From Zoogloeaceae bacterium (GTDB lineage: Bacteria > Pseudomonadota > Gammaproteobacteria > Burkholderiales > Rhodocyclaceae): a stretch of DNA of 6,096 nt. Positions 5,723 to 6,096 of this stretch are shown here, piece by piece; the stretch's first letter is position 1; the number at the start of each line of letters is the position of its first letter. Under the pieces are notes generated by a model. The model searched no databases, had not been told where the DNA came from, and saw only the letters and a list, made by a program, of their open reading frames with translations. The DNA lies in the NCBI GenBank assembly GCA_031273145.1, contig JAISSL010000001.1, positions 1 through 6,096 on the forward strand. The letters run 5' to 3'. Made by a program: the position numbers and the translations under genes.

Positions 5723-6096
5723 ATGGCAATGACAGCCCCTGTGGCGCTTCAGTCCTTGGTCAATGCCAACAACGCCAAGACGGTTGCTGATACGCCAGCC
5801 AATTCTACCCGTTCCGCCAACGTCGGAGCGGCGCGGAGCGCGCTTGAGGAATCGAAGGAAAAAACCTCGCTTTCTCCAGCATCCAGCACCGAAGTCAACA
5901 TCAGCGAGAACGGACGGGCGCGCTTGCAGGCAGAGCAGACAAACGCAGCTGCCACGCCGCAGATGAATCAGGCTGCCAACGCGCAGCAGGTTGCGCGGAA
6001 CGCGCCGGTTGCTACGGCAAGCAGAACGGCGGATACGCAGAACGACCCCATGTTGACGGGCACTGCGCCGGTTACGCCTGCCGCTGCCAATGCAAC
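5723..6096 (+). CDS. Ala-rich, probably disordered protein of unknown function, 3' end beyond the window
   Basis: The frame from the ATG at 5723 has no stop to the right edge, giving 124 complete codons of an unfinished gene. It has a good promoter and ribosome site directly upstream, which makes it much better supported than the overlapping frames. About a quarter of the residues are Ala (30 of 124), with many Asn, Thr, Ser, Gln and Pro, and there is no Cys, Phe, Tyr, Trp or His; this composition suggests intrinsic disorder. There is no signal peptide or membrane segment: the N-terminus reads MAMTAPVALQSLVNANN. The one segment with a more ordered look is TEVNISENGRARLQAEQ (56-72), amphipathic and flanked by linker-like sequence. 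Short segments of this kind occur in flagellum-associated and other scaffold-like proteins, but I cannot assign a family. It is transcribed away from phoH, so the two are not in one operon. Confidence 0.72.
   Translation, partial: MAMTAPVALQSLVNANNAKTVADTPANSTRSANVGAARSALEESKEKTSLSPASSTEVNISENGRARLQAEQTNAAATPQMNQAANAQQVARNAPVATASRTADTQNDPMLTGTAPVTPAAANA

Noticed and set aside
5434..5724. A 96-codon - strand frame just upstream of phoH, considered as an antitoxin-like partner
   Set aside because: It covers the + strand promoter region, is rich in Phe, Pro and Cys in an unstructured way, overlaps the phoH start and resembles no antitoxin.

Overview
The window looks like chromosomal DNA from a Gram-negative proteobacterium, most likely a betaproteobacterium. 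The evidence is an AmpD amidase close in sequence to the enterobacterial type, a short CinA/MoaB-like protein with the proteobacterial GGIG.TPDDHT motif, and a PIN-PhoH (PhoH2) ATPase. The lineage is an inference, since no rRNA or tRNA lies in the window. Base composition is GC-leaning over most genes, with one AT-rich island (about 33% G+C over 3421-3600, counted by hand).

Left half, + strand: three genes packed head to tail. A large N6-adenine DNA methyltransferase of the type IIG (Eco57I-like) class enters from the left edge without its N-terminus (1-1983). It overlaps by 8 nt a short CinA-family protein (1976-2752), which overlaps by 8 nt the peptidoglycan-recycling amidase ampD (2745-3314). 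Both overlaps are the same octamer, ATGCCTGA, which points to translational coupling. A defence-type gene is therefore joined to two housekeeping-type genes.

Centre: ampD converges with a - strand operon across 3315-3403, which holds a modest symmetric hairpin. The operon reads phoH2 (5461 to 4013), then 31 nt, then a small exported protein of unknown function (3981 to 3595). The exported gene appears frameshifted. Its likely original C-terminal half continues in the -1 frame to 3404, and one base missing from an A run at 3658-3661 (minus-strand AAAA) would explain the break, restoring a 192-residue protein.

Right end: a divergent intergenic region (5462-5722) carries a good sigma70-like promoter for a + strand gene starting at 5723 that runs off the right edge. 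Its visible 124 residues are Ala/Asn/Thr-rich, contain no aromatic residue and no cysteine, and look disordered. I cannot assign a function.

I see no CRISPR array, tRNA, rRNA, insertion sequence or obvious attachment site. No clear multi-gene novel system is evident. The best leads are the frameshifted exported partner of phoH2, the coupling of the type IIG gene to cinA-ampD, and the unknown disordered protein at the right edge.
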